64,000 bases of DNA from Nostoc sp. UHCC 0870. Lineage in GTDB: Bacteria; Cyanobacteriota; Cyanobacteriia; Cyanobacteriales; Nostocaceae. Location: the NCBI RefSeq assembly GCF_022063185.1, contig NZ_CP091913.1:5991141-6055140 (forward strand), read 5' to 3'. This document shows positions 26,152 through 35,601 of this stretch, piece by piece. A program made the position numbers and the translations under genes. How positions within the stretch are numbered: the first letter of the stretch is position 1; each line of letters opens with the position of its first letter. The notes below the pieces were generated by a model that was not told the origin of the DNA, ran no database searches, and worked only from the letters and a program-made list of their open reading frames with translations.

Positions 26152-27327
26152 TTAAAAGAAATCCATCATCCAGGGAGAGACACCGGCAAACATTTGCGTA
26201 GCGGTGGTGAGTGCTGTGGCTGTTGCATCTAGTTTTCCGGCTAGCTGCAACTGATAGGGTGTAAATAGGCTGGAATATAAGGGTGCTAATCCTTGAATAT
26301 CTAGCTTGAACTCGCCTTTACCGCCTTTGGTGACTTCACCTCGACCATTGGCAACAGATAAAATAAATTTACCTTGGTTGGCACTGAGTAAGTTATCTTG
26401 TATATCTAAATGTAATTCTGCTTCCACTCCTGGCGGATAACCACGGGTGGCTAAGGCTTTGCATACATCAACTATTCTTAGCATCCAGCGATCGCTCTGG
26501 CAAATTTTAGCTGTTTGCTCTGGTAAAAGTAATGTCAGAGAATCAGTAATTGAACTCTTCCAGCGCACTTTGTCAATTTGGGAACGATGATTAGCCAGAA
26601 ATGACCAGAAAGTGACTGCTGCATCAGGGGAAAGAATCACCCAATCTTTAACTTGCAGAATAGAACCATCTTTGCTACGTTCTTGAGTGAAGATGATGTA
26701 ACCTTGGGGTTCGTCTTTATCACCAATTAAGTAAGTATATAGAGTTTCTTGAGCTTCTGTGTGAATTAATCCTTGCCAGAGTGCTGGATGTCGGTCTAAA
26801 TAGCCGTGAGTGAGTTTTCCCTGTTGCTGATGTAGGCTATGAAATAGATCATAATCTTTCGGGTCTACAGGTTGCACAGGTAAAGATTGTTCACGTATTT
26901 GAATACTTTGTGTAGGAATTTCCCAAGTGCAGTAACTCCCAGCTTGTTCATAGCCTGCTTTGCGGTATAGGCGTTGTGTAGCTGGATAGAGGACTGAAAT
27001 TGGTATATCCTGGGCGTGGATTTCCTGGAGAGCATTTTGGATTAGAGCGATCGCAGCTCCATCGCCACGGTATTCTGGAGCAATACCCACAGCCGCAATT
27101 CCCGCCATAGGTACACGCTGACCACTCCACCATTGACCCATCGAGTAAATTACCAAGCCACCAGCAACTTTTTGATCTCGATAGATAACACGAAAATTAT
27201 CTAAACCAACAAGATTGGCATAAATTTCACTGTCACCAGCCGACATGATAAAACATTGTTCGAGGATAGGTCTTAGTTGTTGAATATCCTCTTGCTGGGC
27301 TTTGGTGTATTTAAATTGAGGTGTCAA
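26152..27327 (-). CDS. Eis-like GNAT N-acetyltransferase
   Basis: The protein of about 390 residues has an N-terminal GNAT domain with acetyl-CoA text (VGIAPEYRGDGAAIALIQNA), a second GNAT-like domain and a sterol-carrier-like C-terminal domain (EAELHLDIQDNLL ... FKLDIQGLAPLYS), the order seen in Eis-family acetyltransferases. The start is uncertain because no ATG is available: TTG at 27327 (LTPQFKYTK) has GGAG 9 bases upstream, while an earlier TTG at 27366 would translate TTCAAAATT repeats. The C-terminal carboxylate expected of the family is at SPWMMDFF. Confidence 0.85.
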   Translation of the reverse strand: MTPQFKYTKAQQEDIQQLRPILEQCFIMSAGDSEIYANLVGLDNFRVIYRDQKVAGGLVIYSMGQWWSGQRVPMAGIAAVGIAPEYRGDGAAIALIQNALQEIHAQDIPISVLYPATQRLYRKAGYEQAGSYCTWEIPTQSIQIREQSLPVQPVDPKDYDLFHSLHQQQGKLTHGYLDRHPALWQGLIHTEAQETLYTYLIGDKDEPQGYIIFTQERSKDGSILQVKDWVILSPDAAVTFWSFLANHRSQIDKVRWKSSITDSLTLLLPEQTAKICQSDRWMLRIVDVCKALATRGYPPGVEAELHLDIQDNLLSANQGKFILSVANGRGEVTKGGKGEFKLDIQGLAPLYSSLFTPYQLQLAGKLDATATALTTATQMFAGVSPWMMDFF

Positions 27328-27394
27328 GTCGCTTCGCTCCAATTCAAAATTCAAAATTAAAGACAATCAGTGGGGGCTTGGCTGTAGGTGCTGT

Positions 27395-27474
27395 AGGTAT
27401 ATCATAGCCCCCTCCTTGCTTGCGGGGGTTGGGGGTGGGGTTCTTGTACCTAACTAAAGCGAGAACCGCTATAC
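27395..27474. repeat. Dispersed 80-bp repeat, copy 1
   Basis: This begins AGGTATATCATAGCCCC and ends TTCTTGTACCTAACTAAAGC plus GAGAACCGCTATA. A second copy with the same ends is at 39416-39500. It is non-coding and of unknown role. Confidence 0.65.
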
Positions 27475-27497
27475 ATATTTACTAAAAACCAACAAAG

Positions 27498-28130
27498 TCA
27501 ACACCCTACCCGTATCCCCTTCACAAAAACATCTACACAGGTTTCAATATATTCTTCACTGCTGTAGCTATGGGGCTGGAGTTTAACTTCTCGACACAGC
27601 ATTCCAGCTAAAAGCATTCCCCTAAACATATCAACGGCTGCGACTAGATTAATCTCAGGTCTGACAGTTCCACGTTTTTGACATGATTGCAAGTAAGCTA
27701 CCAGTTTTTCACCCAAAGGCTTGGCGGCTTCTTCTATCACTTGCTTGGCTGCTTCTGGATGGCGTTTGGCTTCCCCAATAAAGGTACGAATTAAATCTTC
27801 TTGCGCCTCTAGCATGGTGTTATACAACTGGGCATAATTTTTTAAATCAGTGCTTAAATCCTGTGTCCATGCTTCCGGGTTAGCAAGGGCTTCGGTTTGC
27901 AGTGCTAGAGCATTTTCAATTACTGCTTTTAACAGTTGCTCTTTACTCGCAAAGTGACGAAATAATGTTACTTCATTCACACCAGCTACACGAGCTATTT
28001 CACGGGTAGTTGCGCCTTGAACACCCAAGCCAGCGAATACTTGTGAAGCAGCCTCTATCAAACGTGTGCGGGTCAGAGTAGAAGAACGGACAGTTTTAAT
28101 CATTATTTGATTTTCAGTAATTGCGGGCAT
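27498..28130 (-). CDS. TetR-family transcription regulator
   Basis: The 210-residue regulator has a TetR helix-turn-helix (RLIEAASQVFAGLGVQGATT, then REIARVAGVNEVTLFRHFAS) and a helical ligand domain (AAVDMFRGMLLAGMLCREVK). It may govern the neighbouring acetyltransferase or transporter genes, but no operator is obvious. A second ATG at residue 10 is a possible start. Confidence 0.9.
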   Translation of the reverse strand: MPAITENQIMIKTVRSSTLTRTRLIEAASQVFAGLGVQGATTREIARVAGVNEVTLFRHFASKEQLLKAVIENALALQTEALANPEAWTQDLSTDLKNYAQLYNTMLEAQEDLIRTFIGEAKRHPEAAKQVIEEAAKPLGEKLVAYLQSCQKRGTVRPEINLVAAVDMFRGMLLAGMLCREVKLQPHSYSSEEYIETCVDVFVKGIRVGC

Positions 28131-28270
28131 TGTTAAATTTCATGAAAAAATAGTTTTTAATTGAGATAAATTGGCTCAGAGATGATGGATTAATCTTTTT
28201 TAAATGAAAATCAAAATTTAATTTCTCGGAAGAATATTAACCTCAATTGTACTCAGCACGGGGTAACACC

Positions 28271-28903
28271 TCAACTCCCCACTTCCCACTCCTTACACAT
28301 CTCGGTGACAGGAACTACTAACCCACGTCCTAAGTGATGAGGTACTCTTTGAATAGCAATAAATCCCAAGCGCAAATAAAAACCTTCAGCATAAAGGCTA
28401 GCAGTTGTGGTGACGCTATCAAAACCCTGCTGAGATGCTTCGCCACAAAAATGTTCTACTAAAGCCCGCCCAATTCCCTGTCCTTGATAATGAGGATGGA
28501 CATATAAACTAATTAATTCATTCAAAATAAAACTGGCGAATCCTGTGATCATCTCATCTTCAATGGCTACTCTGATAGTCTCTAATTTCAGATGCCTTAA
28601 GATATTAGAGCCATCTGGCTTATCGAGGTAATTACGCCAAGCTAAAAGTTCTTTACGAGTATAAAAAGTTGTAGGCAGGGCTTTAATAGCAGCAATATGG
28701 ATAGCACTTAGTACCCATGCGTCTGTTTCCTTTGCAGGTCGCAGGGATATTTCCTTGGGATTCATTGTTTCTAGGGTGGCATTAAAATTGTCTGCCTTAG
28801 CTAAGAGAGATTGTAATTGCGATCGCCACTCCTCAACAAGCTGATTTGTCCAATTTTTGCTGTAAGTATAACATTTATCACATAAATTTCTGTTAATCTT
28901 CAT
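28271..28903 (-). CDS. GNAT-family acetyltransferase
   Basis: The 210-residue protein holds a GNAT domain from about residue 50 (EISLRPAKETDAWVLSAIHI) with the acetyl-CoA motif YVHPHYQGQGIGRALVEHF and the C-terminal FYLRLGFIAIQR. The substrate is unknown. The N-terminal 46 residues have two cysteines (CDKC) and could be non-native; ATG 28765 is an alternative start. Confidence 0.82.
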   Translation of the reverse strand: MKINRNLCDKCYTYSKNWTNQLVEEWRSQLQSLLAKADNFNATLETMNPKEISLRPAKETDAWVLSAIHIAAIKALPTTFYTRKELLAWRNYLDKPDGSNILRHLKLETIRVAIEDEMITGFASFILNELISLYVHPHYQGQGIGRALVEHFCGEASQQGFDSVTTTASLYAEGFYLRLGFIAIQRVPHHLGRGLVVPVTEMCKEWEVGS

Positions 28904-28943
28904 CTAAAAACATTAATTTTCTGTTGTACAAAATACCGTTTTT

Positions 28944-28986
28944 GTATACCATATAACATTTCACAGGTTAAAAATCGAACTAATAT
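28944..28986 (+). promoter_or_regulatory. NtcA-type promoter of urtABCDE
   Basis: GTA-N8-AAC (28944-28957) is followed after 23 bases by TAATAT (28981-28986). This fits the NtcA-activated promoter plan GTA-N8-TAC, about 22 bases, TAN3T, with one deviation in the right half-site. Urea transporter genes are known NtcA targets in Anabaena. The transcript would start near 28993. Confidence 0.55.
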
Positions 28987-29102
28987 CACAGTTTAAAAGT
29001 TAATCTTGTGTGCTTGGCTGCCATCACTATTCCGTATTAAACAGGTCAAGCTTGATGCTGGCTTGTAGTAGCTAATTCAATCATCGGGAAATTAATCAAC
29101 AA

Positions 29103-30419
29103 ATGAGTAGACAATTTAACCGACGTAGGTTTTTAATTTACAGTTCTGCAACTATTGGTAGCAGCATTCTGCTGAAAGCTTGCGCCAATAACACCCCAAC
29201 CGCTACGGACACTCCAGCTACAACTGGAGGTACTTCTCCTGTCGCTGCGGCTAGTGGTAATACCATCAAAATAGGGATTCTGCACTCCCTCAGTGGCACA
29301 ATGGCTATTAGTGAAAAAAGCGTTGTCGATGCTGAGAAATTAGCCATCAAAGAAATTAACGCGGCTGGTGGTGTTTTAGGTAAGCAAATTGAAGCCATTG
29401 TTGAAGATGGTGCTTCTAACTGGGATACTTTTAGGGAAAAAGCCACTAAGCTAATTGATCAAGATAAAGTAGCTGTAGTGTTTGGTTGTTGGACTTCAGC
29501 TAGCCGTAAAAATGTCAAGCCAGTCTTTGAAAGCAAAGACCATATGCTGTGGTATCCCGTACAGTATGAAGGTCAAGAATGTTCTAAAAACATTTTTTAC
29601 ACAGGTGCAGCACCAAATCAACAAATTGAACCTTCTGTTGATTGGTTGTTAAAAAATAAAGGCAAAGAATTCTTTTTAGTAGGCTCAGATTACGTTTTCC
29701 CTCGTACTGCTAATACTATTATTAAATCTCAATTAGAAGCTTTAGGTGGAAAAACAGTTGGTGAAGATTATTTACCATTAGGTAACACAGAAGTTACACC
29801 AATTATCAGCAAAATTAAGCAAGCTTTGCCTAACGGCGGGGTAATTTATAACACCTTGAATGGTGATAGTAATGTAGCTTTCTTTAAACAGTTGAAGGGT
29901 GCAGGCTTAACACCAGACAAATATCCTTCTATGTCTGTCAGTATTGCGGAAGAAGAAGTTAAAGCAATTGGGGTTGAGTATCTCAAAGGTCATTATGCTG
30001 CTTGGAATTATTTCCAAACAGTGGACACTCCTGCTAATAAGAAATTTGTCGAAGCTTTTAAAAAAGAATATGGTGCAGAACGGGTAACAAATGACCCAAT
30101 GGAAGCTGCATATATTGCCGTTTATTTGTGGAAGCAATCAGTAGAAAAAGCGGGTAGTCCTGATTTAGCTAAAGTGCGGGCGGCGGCTTATGGTCAAACT
30201 ATAGATGCACCTGAAGGTAAAGTGACAGTCAATACTAATCACCACATATCTAAAATTGTGCGGATTGGTGAAGTTAGAGATGATGGTTTGTTTGATATTA
30301 TCTATGCTACACCTGCACCAGTTGAACCAGTTCCTTGGAATCAATTTGTGAAAGAAACTAAGGGATTTGCTTGTGATTGGTCAGACCCAGCGAAGGGCGA
30401 AAAATATAAAAAGGCCTAA
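29103..30419 (+). CDS. urtA: Urea ABC transporter, substrate-binding lipoprotein UrtA
   Basis: The 438-residue protein binds urea outside the membrane. The N-terminus combines a twin-arginine signal ([12 protein letters not shown]) with a lipobox ending LLKAC, so it is likely a Tat-exported lipoprotein. The type I periplasmic-binding fold follows ([20 protein letters not shown]) with UrtA text [20 protein letters not shown]. It is the first gene of urtABCDE, under a likely NtcA promoter. Confidence 0.96.
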   Translation: MSRQFNRRRFLIYSSATIGSSILLKACANNTPTATDTPATTGGTSPVAAASGNTIKIGILHSLSGTMAISEKSVVDAEKLAIKEINAAGGVLGKQIEAIVEDGASNWDTFREKATKLIDQDKVAVVFGCWTSASRKNVKPVFESKDHMLWYPVQYEGQECSKNIFYTGAAPNQQIEPSVDWLLKNKGKEFFLVGSDYVFPRTANTIIKSQLEALGGKTVGEDYLPLGNTEVTPIISKIKQALPNGGVIYNTLNGDSNVAFFKQLKGAGLTPDKYPSMSVSIAEEEVKAIGVEYLKGHYAAWNYFQTVDTPANKKFVEAFKKEYGAERVTNDPMEAAYIAVYLWKQSVEKAGSPDLAKVRAAAYGQTIDAPEGKVTVNTNHHISKIVRIGEVRDDGLFDIIYATPAPVEPVPWNQFVKETKGFACDWSDPAKGEKYKKA

Positions 30420-30524
30420 TTCAAGATAATTCGTAATGGGCTGCGCCCCGCTACGCTAACGTAATTCGTAATTCTTAATTAATTATGAATTACGAATTAG
30501 TATGATAGCTTTTGGTAAAAAAGA
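30420..30524. repeat. Inverted AATTCGTAA repeat between urtA and urtB
   Basis: TAATTCGTAATTC and GAATTACGAATTA mirror each other around a GC-rich insert. The hairpin could lower transcription past urtA, giving more binding protein than permease, a common pattern in such operons (inference). Confidence 0.5.
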
Positions 30525-31685
30525 ATGTTAACAGGTTTTTTAGATGCTGTATTTAATGGTATTAGCATCGGTTCTGTATTATTAATTGCAGCCTTGGGAT
30601 TAGCCATTATATTTGGCTTGATGGGTGTGATTAATATGGCGCATGGTGAATTGATAATGTTTGGGGCTTATACAACCTTTGTTGTGCAGAATGTCTGTAA
30701 ACAATTGGGCGGGTTTTGGTTTGAAATTTATATATTTTTAGCGTTAATTATCGCTTTCATTTTCACCGCATTTATTGGATTAATTCTGGAAAGAGGTGTG
30801 ATTCGTTACCTCTATGGGCGACCCCTAGAAACTCTGCTAGCAACTTGGGGAGTTAGTTTAATTTTTCAGCAGTTTGTTCGCAGTGTGAATTGGGTAATAG
30901 TAATTGGCTTGGTTTTGTTTTCTCTATTATTTTTTGGGGGTTTATGGGTTTTAAATTCCCGCACAAATTTAGAGAGGATTCGTAACTGGGTTGTAGTAGT
31001 GATTTTCTTGTTATCTTCAGGGGTGACAATCACTACAACTAACTTATTGAGTCAAACTTATCAGCTAGCAGTCACTCAACCTTGGTTCGGCGCACAAAAT
31101 GTAGACGTAACCGCGCCTAGTTGGTTACAAACTGGCATATCTTTAGGTGGTGTGCAATTACCATTTGCTAGGTTATTTATTATTGCTTTGACAGTAATTT
31201 GTGTGGGAGGAATTTATCTATTCTTACAGCGTTCTAGCTGGGGATTAAGAATTAGGGCGGTGACTCAAAACCGCAGTATGAGTGCTTGTTTAGGTATCCC
31301 CACTCAAAAAGTTGATGCGATTACTTTTGCTTTGGGTTCTGGTTTAGCTGGGGTGGCTGGGTGTGCGATTAGTTTACTCGGTTCTGTGGGGCCAAATACT
31401 GGACAAAACTATATTATCGACACATTTATGGTTGTGGTTGTCGGTGGGGTGGGTAACTTAGCCGGTACTATTGTAGCTGCTTTGGGAATTGGCACTGCTA
31501 ACTTTTTAATTGGTTCGGGGACTTTGGCTTTGTTGTTCTCTCCTGTGAAGCCTTTAGCAGATTTCTTGACGTTTTTTGCTACTACAAGTATGGCGAAGGT
31601 GATGGTATTTGTGCTGATTATTGTATTTTTACAGTGGAAGCCTGGGGGGATGTTTCCGCAAAAGGGTCGGACTGTTGATGTTTAA
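30525..31685 (+). CDS. urtB: Urea ABC transporter permease UrtB
   Basis: The 386-residue LivH-type permease has about ten membrane helices. Typical text is IFGLMGVINMAHGELIMFGA near the start and the EAA-like loop RAVTQNRSMSACLGIPTQKVDAITFALG. It pairs with UrtC. Confidence 0.95.
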   Translation: MLTGFLDAVFNGISIGSVLLIAALGLAIIFGLMGVINMAHGELIMFGAYTTFVVQNVCKQLGGFWFEIYIFLALIIAFIFTAFIGLILERGVIRYLYGRPLETLLATWGVSLIFQQFVRSVNWVIVIGLVLFSLLFFGGLWVLNSRTNLERIRNWVVVVIFLLSSGVTITTTNLLSQTYQLAVTQPWFGAQNVDVTAPSWLQTGISLGGVQLPFARLFIIALTVICVGGIYLFLQRSSWGLRIRAVTQNRSMSACLGIPTQKVDAITFALGSGLAGVAGCAISLLGSVGPNTGQNYIIDTFMVVVVGGVGNLAGTIVAALGIGTANFLIGSGTLALLFSPVKPLADFLTFFATTSMAKVMVFVLIIVFLQWKPGGMFPQKGRTVDV

Positions 31686-31724
31686 TTTTTTTTATCTCAC
31701 GCAGAGACGCGGAGGGCGCAGAGG

Positions 31725-32843
31725 ATGAAGAAGGGAGGACGGTTAATATTAATTGAGGTTGGGGTGGTGGTAGCGATCGCACTTATCCTAATTTTAATTA
31801 TGCCATTGGTGCTGTCAGAGTTTCGCTTGAATTTGTTGGGGCGATTTTTGTCACTGGCGATCGTGGCGTTGGGGATTGACTTGATTTGGGGTTATACTGG
31901 GTTACTCAGTTTGGGACATGGTATATTCTTTGGTCTGGGTGGATATGCGATCGCAATGTACCTGAAGCTGCAAATCCCAGAGGGTGAGTTACCTGATTTC
32001 ATGGGGTTGTATGGTGTAACTGAACTTCCCTGGTTTTGGCGACCTTTTTATTCTTTTCCCATAACAGTAGCGGCTGTGGTGATAGTTCCAGGCTTGCTGG
32101 CGGGGTTGCTGGGATATTTAGTATTTCGCAATCGGATTAAGGGAGTTTATTTTTCAATTCTGACCCAAGCTGCAATTATTGTATTTTTTAACTTTTTTAA
32201 CGGTCAACAACAATTTTTCAACGGGACAAATGGACTGATAGACTTCAAAACTCTGTTTGGTGCAAATGTCAATACTCCGCAAACAAAATTTATTTTCTAT
32301 ATCCTTACAGTATTTTTTCTCGCCGCTACCTACGGGATTTGTCGCTGGTTGACAAGTGGACGCTTTGGACGACTTCTAATAGCTATTCGAGACGATGAAA
32401 GCCGCGTAAGGTTCTCTGGCTATGACCCTACAGATTTTAAAACCTTAGTCTTTGCAGTTTCAGGTGCGATCGCAGGCATAGCAGGAGCATTTTACACCCT
32501 ACAAAGTGGTTCTGTCTCACCCAGGGCAATGGATATTGCTTTTTCCATTGAAATGGTGATTTGGGTAGCTGTGGGCGGACGTGCTACATTAATCGGGGCA
32601 ATAGTGGGGACTTTATTAGTTAATTATGCCCGTACTTTTTTAAGTGAACAATTTGCCGAAATCTGGCTATTTTTCCAAGGCGCATTATTTTTAATAGTCG
32701 TGACAGTCCTTCCTGACGGACTAGTCGGATGGTTGCGTAGTCAAAACATTGCCCTTTTCAAACGTCCTCAACAAATTTCTACATATCCCAGCTTAGAAGA
32801 AGACCCAGAAGTGCAACATGAACGGCAAAATCTTGGAAACTGA
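31725..32843 (+). CDS. urtC: Urea ABC transporter permease UrtC
   Basis: The 372-residue LivM-type permease has WGYTGLLSLGHGIFFGLGGY and the loop AIRDDESRVRFSGYDPTDFK. The start lies next to a GCAGAGACGCGGAGGGCGCA repeat that also supplies a purine-rich ribosome site. Its end overlaps urtD by 26 bp. Confidence 0.95.
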   Translation: MKKGGRLILIEVGVVVAIALILILIMPLVLSEFRLNLLGRFLSLAIVALGIDLIWGYTGLLSLGHGIFFGLGGYAIAMYLKLQIPEGELPDFMGLYGVTELPWFWRPFYSFPITVAAVVIVPGLLAGLLGYLVFRNRIKGVYFSILTQAAIIVFFNFFNGQQQFFNGTNGLIDFKTLFGANVNTPQTKFIFYILTVFFLAATYGICRWLTSGRFGRLLIAIRDDESRVRFSGYDPTDFKTLVFAVSGAIAGIAGAFYTLQSGSVSPRAMDIAFSIEMVIWVAVGGRATLIGAIVGTLLVNYARTFLSEQFAEIWLFFQGALFLIVVTVLPDGLVGWLRSQNIALFKRPQQISTYPSLEEDPEVQHERQNLGN

Positions 32844-33558
32844 AAACGTTACGGTGAGTTTTGACGGTTTTAAAGCCATCAACCAACTAAATTTTAGTAT
32901 GGATGTGGGTGAATTGCGAGTAGTAATTGGCCCTAATGGTGCGGGTAAAACCACATTTCTGGATGTAATTACAGGTAAAGTCCAACCAACTATAGGACGA
33001 GTTTTATTTAAAGGAAAAAACCTGCGTTCTCTACCTGAACATCAAATTGCACGGCGGGGGATTGGGCGTAAATTCCAAACACCTAGAGTTTATCTCAACC
33101 TAACCCCACGGGAAAATTTAGAAATTACCAGCAACCGCAATAAAAGTGTTTTTTCTACATTGTTGGGGCGTTCTCATTCTACTGAAAAAAATAGTATTAA
33201 AGGTTTATTAGAAACCATTGGTTTAACTCCTAAAGCAGACATCCCCGCCGCGTTATTATCTCATGGAGAAAAGCAACGTTTAGAAATTGGGATGTTAGTA
33301 GGACAGTCCCCAGATTTATTACTTGTTGATGAACCAGTCGCAGGTTTAACTGATGAAGAAACCTATAATATTGGCGAACTACTTTTAACATTAGCGCAGA
33401 GTCATTCAATTTTAGTCATTGAACATGATATGGAATTTGTCCGCCAAATCGCCAAAAAGGTCACAGTTTTACATGAAGGTTCGGTACTCTGCGAAGGTAA
33501 TTTTGAAGAAGTCCAAAATGACCCCCGTGTGATTGAAGTTTATCTAGGACAGCAGTGA
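32818..33558 (+). CDS. urtD: Urea ABC transporter ATPase UrtD
   Basis: The 246-residue LivG-type ATPase has Walker A GPNGAGKTT, signature LSHGEKQR, Walker B LLLVDEP and the H-loop VIEHDMEFV. It overlaps urtC, so translation is probably coupled. Confidence 0.96.
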   Translation: MNGKILETENVTVSFDGFKAINQLNFSMDVGELRVVIGPNGAGKTTFLDVITGKVQPTIGRVLFKGKNLRSLPEHQIARRGIGRKFQTPRVYLNLTPRENLEITSNRNKSVFSTLLGRSHSTEKNSIKGLLETIGLTPKADIPAALLSHGEKQRLEIGMLVGQSPDLLLVDEPVAGLTDEETYNIGELLLTLAQSHSILVIEHDMEFVRQIAKKVTVLHEGSVLCEGNFEEVQNDPRVIEVYLGQQ

Positions 33559-33625
33559 TAGGTGACAGGTGACAGGTGACAGGTGACAGTGGGAATAGGA
33601 GAGATACACTAATGACTATTAACAA

Positions 33626-34324
33626 ATGCTAAACATATCTAACCTTAACGTTTACTACGGTGAAAGCCATATTCTCCGCAACGTAGATTTAACTGTACCA
33701 AATGGGCAAATGGTATGCCTAATTGGACGTAATGGTGTAGGTAAAACAACCCTACTCAAATCCATTATTGGATTACTCAAACCTCGCAGTGGTACTATTA
33801 ACTTAGCCGGGAATTTAATCAACTCCAAATCACCAGACCAAAGGGCAAAGCTGGGGATTGGTTATGTTCCCCAAGGACGAGAAATTATTCCGCGTTTAAC
33901 AGTTAAAGAGAATCTCCTATTGGGATTAGAAGCTAGACAGAAACAGGTTAAAAAAGTCGAAATTCCCGAAGAGATTTTTAGCTTATTTCCGGTGTTAAAA
34001 ACCATGTTGTCGCGGATGGGTGGTGATTTAAGTGGTGGACAACAACAACAACTAGCGATCGCGCGTGCTTTAATGGGACAGCCTCAACTACTCGTCTTAG
34101 ATGAACCCACTGAAGGGATTCAACCCTCCATCATCCTCGAAATTGAAGCAGCCGTCCGTCGCATCATCGAAACCACAGGCATTTCTGTCTTACTAGTAGA
34201 ACAACACTTACACTTTGTCCGCCAAGCCGATTATTACTACGCCATGCAAAAAGGTGCTATTGTAGCCTCTGGTTCAACCGAAGAACTAAGTCAAGACGTA
34301 ATTCAAAGGTTTTTAGCGGTATAG
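33626..34324 (+). CDS. urtE: Urea ABC transporter ATPase UrtE
   Basis: The 232-residue LivF-type ATPase has Walker A GRNGVGKTT, signature LSGGQQQQ, Walker B LLVLDEP and the H-loop VEQHLHFV. It is separated from urtD by a GGTGACA heptamer repeat (33558-33589). It completes the operon. Confidence 0.96.
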   Translation: MLNISNLNVYYGESHILRNVDLTVPNGQMVCLIGRNGVGKTTLLKSIIGLLKPRSGTINLAGNLINSKSPDQRAKLGIGYVPQGREIIPRLTVKENLLLGLEARQKQVKKVEIPEEIFSLFPVLKTMLSRMGGDLSGGQQQQLAIARALMGQPQLLVLDEPTEGIQPSIILEIEAAVRRIIETTGISVLLVEQHLHFVRQADYYYAMQKGAIVASGSTEELSQDVIQRFLAV

Positions 34325-34411
34325 AGGCTTTCCATCATGCGAATAAAACCTCCCCTCCCCTCCGCGTGAACCTCCGCGCCCCTCTGCGTTTAAAAATGAA
34401 AGAATATCACC

Positions 34412-35464
34412 ATGTCCAACTACTTCCGCGCCAACGTTAACGCAATGGCTAGCTACATTCCTGGGGAACAGCCCCCACGGGGTACACAAATCATTAAACT
34501 TAACAGTAACGAAAACCCCTATCCCCCCTCACCAGCAGCATTAGAAGCACTGCGAACTATTGATGGTGAATCGTTACGGCGATATCCAGAACCCTTTGGC
34601 GGACAATTTCGCCAAGCTGTCAGTCAAGTTTTAGGAGTTCCCAGTGATTGGGTAATTGTCGGTAATGGTAGCGATGAAGTTTTGAGTATCGTCATTCGCG
34701 CCTGTGCTGAACCTGGACGCAAGGTAGTTTATCCCATGCCGACCTATGTGTTATATCGCACATTAACTGAGATGCAGGCGGCGGAAATTCTGGAGATTCC
34801 TTATGCAGAAAACTACAGTTTACCCGTTGCAGAATTAATTGCCGCAAATGGGGCTGTAACATTTATTGCCTCACCAAATAGTCCTTCTGGTCATATTGTC
34901 TCGAAAGATGACTTACGAAAACTAGCGAGTAGTTTGTCTGGGGTATTGGTAATTGATGAAGCATATGCAGACTTCGCTGATGAGAATGCGTTGGATTTGG
35001 TGCAGGAATACGAAAATGTGATGGTGATTAGAACCCTATCTAAAGGTTATTCCTTAGCGGGATTACGCTTAGGCTTTGGCATTGCCAATCCCAAATTATT
35101 GCCAGGATTGTTTAAAGTCAAGGATAGTTATAACATTGATGCGATCGCCTGTGCAGTTGGTACTGCTGCTATCACTGACCAAGCTTATAAAAATGCCTGC
35201 ATCGCCAAAATTAAAGCCTCACGCCACAAGTTAACGCAAGACTTAAAGCAATTAGGCTTTCGCGTGTGGGATTCTCAAACCAACTTCTTATTAGTCCAAC
35301 CACCTCAAAATAACGCCGAATATCTCTACCAAAAACTCAAAGCACAAAAAATTCTCATCCGCTATTTCCCACAGCCAGGACTAGATGATAAACTACGCAT
35401 CACCGTTGGCACTGATGAGCAAAATCAAATCTTAGTTACAGCATTATCTAAGGAAGGTTTGTAG
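34412..35464 (+). CDS. hisC: Histidinol-phosphate aminotransferase
   Basis: The 350-residue PLP enzyme converts imidazole-acetol phosphate to histidinol phosphate in histidine synthesis. Motifs: IKLNSNENPYPPSPAALEAL at the start, SPNSPSGHIV, and the PLP lysine in RTLSKGYSLAGLRLGF. The stop codon lies inside the left end of a GTAGTAAGGACT element. Confidence 0.93.
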   Translation: MSNYFRANVNAMASYIPGEQPPRGTQIIKLNSNENPYPPSPAALEALRTIDGESLRRYPEPFGGQFRQAVSQVLGVPSDWVIVGNGSDEVLSIVIRACAEPGRKVVYPMPTYVLYRTLTEMQAAEILEIPYAENYSLPVAELIAANGAVTFIASPNSPSGHIVSKDDLRKLASSLSGVLVIDEAYADFADENALDLVQEYENVMVIRTLSKGYSLAGLRLGFGIANPKLLPGLFKVKDSYNIDAIACAVGTAAITDQAYKNACIAKIKASRHKLTQDLKQLGFRVWDSQTNFLLVQPPQNNAEYLYQKLKAQKILIRYFPQPGLDDKLRITVGTDEQNQILVTALSKEGL

Positions 35465-35586
35465 TAAGGACTTCAGTCCTTATTTTTTCCCTACGCCAAC
35501 GCGTAGCGTGTCGTAGCCTCTCGTTCGCGTAGCGTCTCCCGTTAGGAGAAGAGAACGAAGAGAGGACTAAAGTCCTTACTACGAAC
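35457..35586. mobile_element. GTAGTAAGGACT inverted-repeat element overlapping the hisC stop
   Basis: The left end GTTTGTAGTAAGGACTTCAG and the right end GGACTAAAGTCCTTACTACG plus AAC are inverted copies around a GC-rich, GCGTAGCG-containing core. Its left end supplies the TAG stop of hisC, and it lies between convergent genes, so it may also act as a terminator. Confidence 0.65.
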
Positions 35587-35601
35587 TTGATAACAAGAAT
35601 T

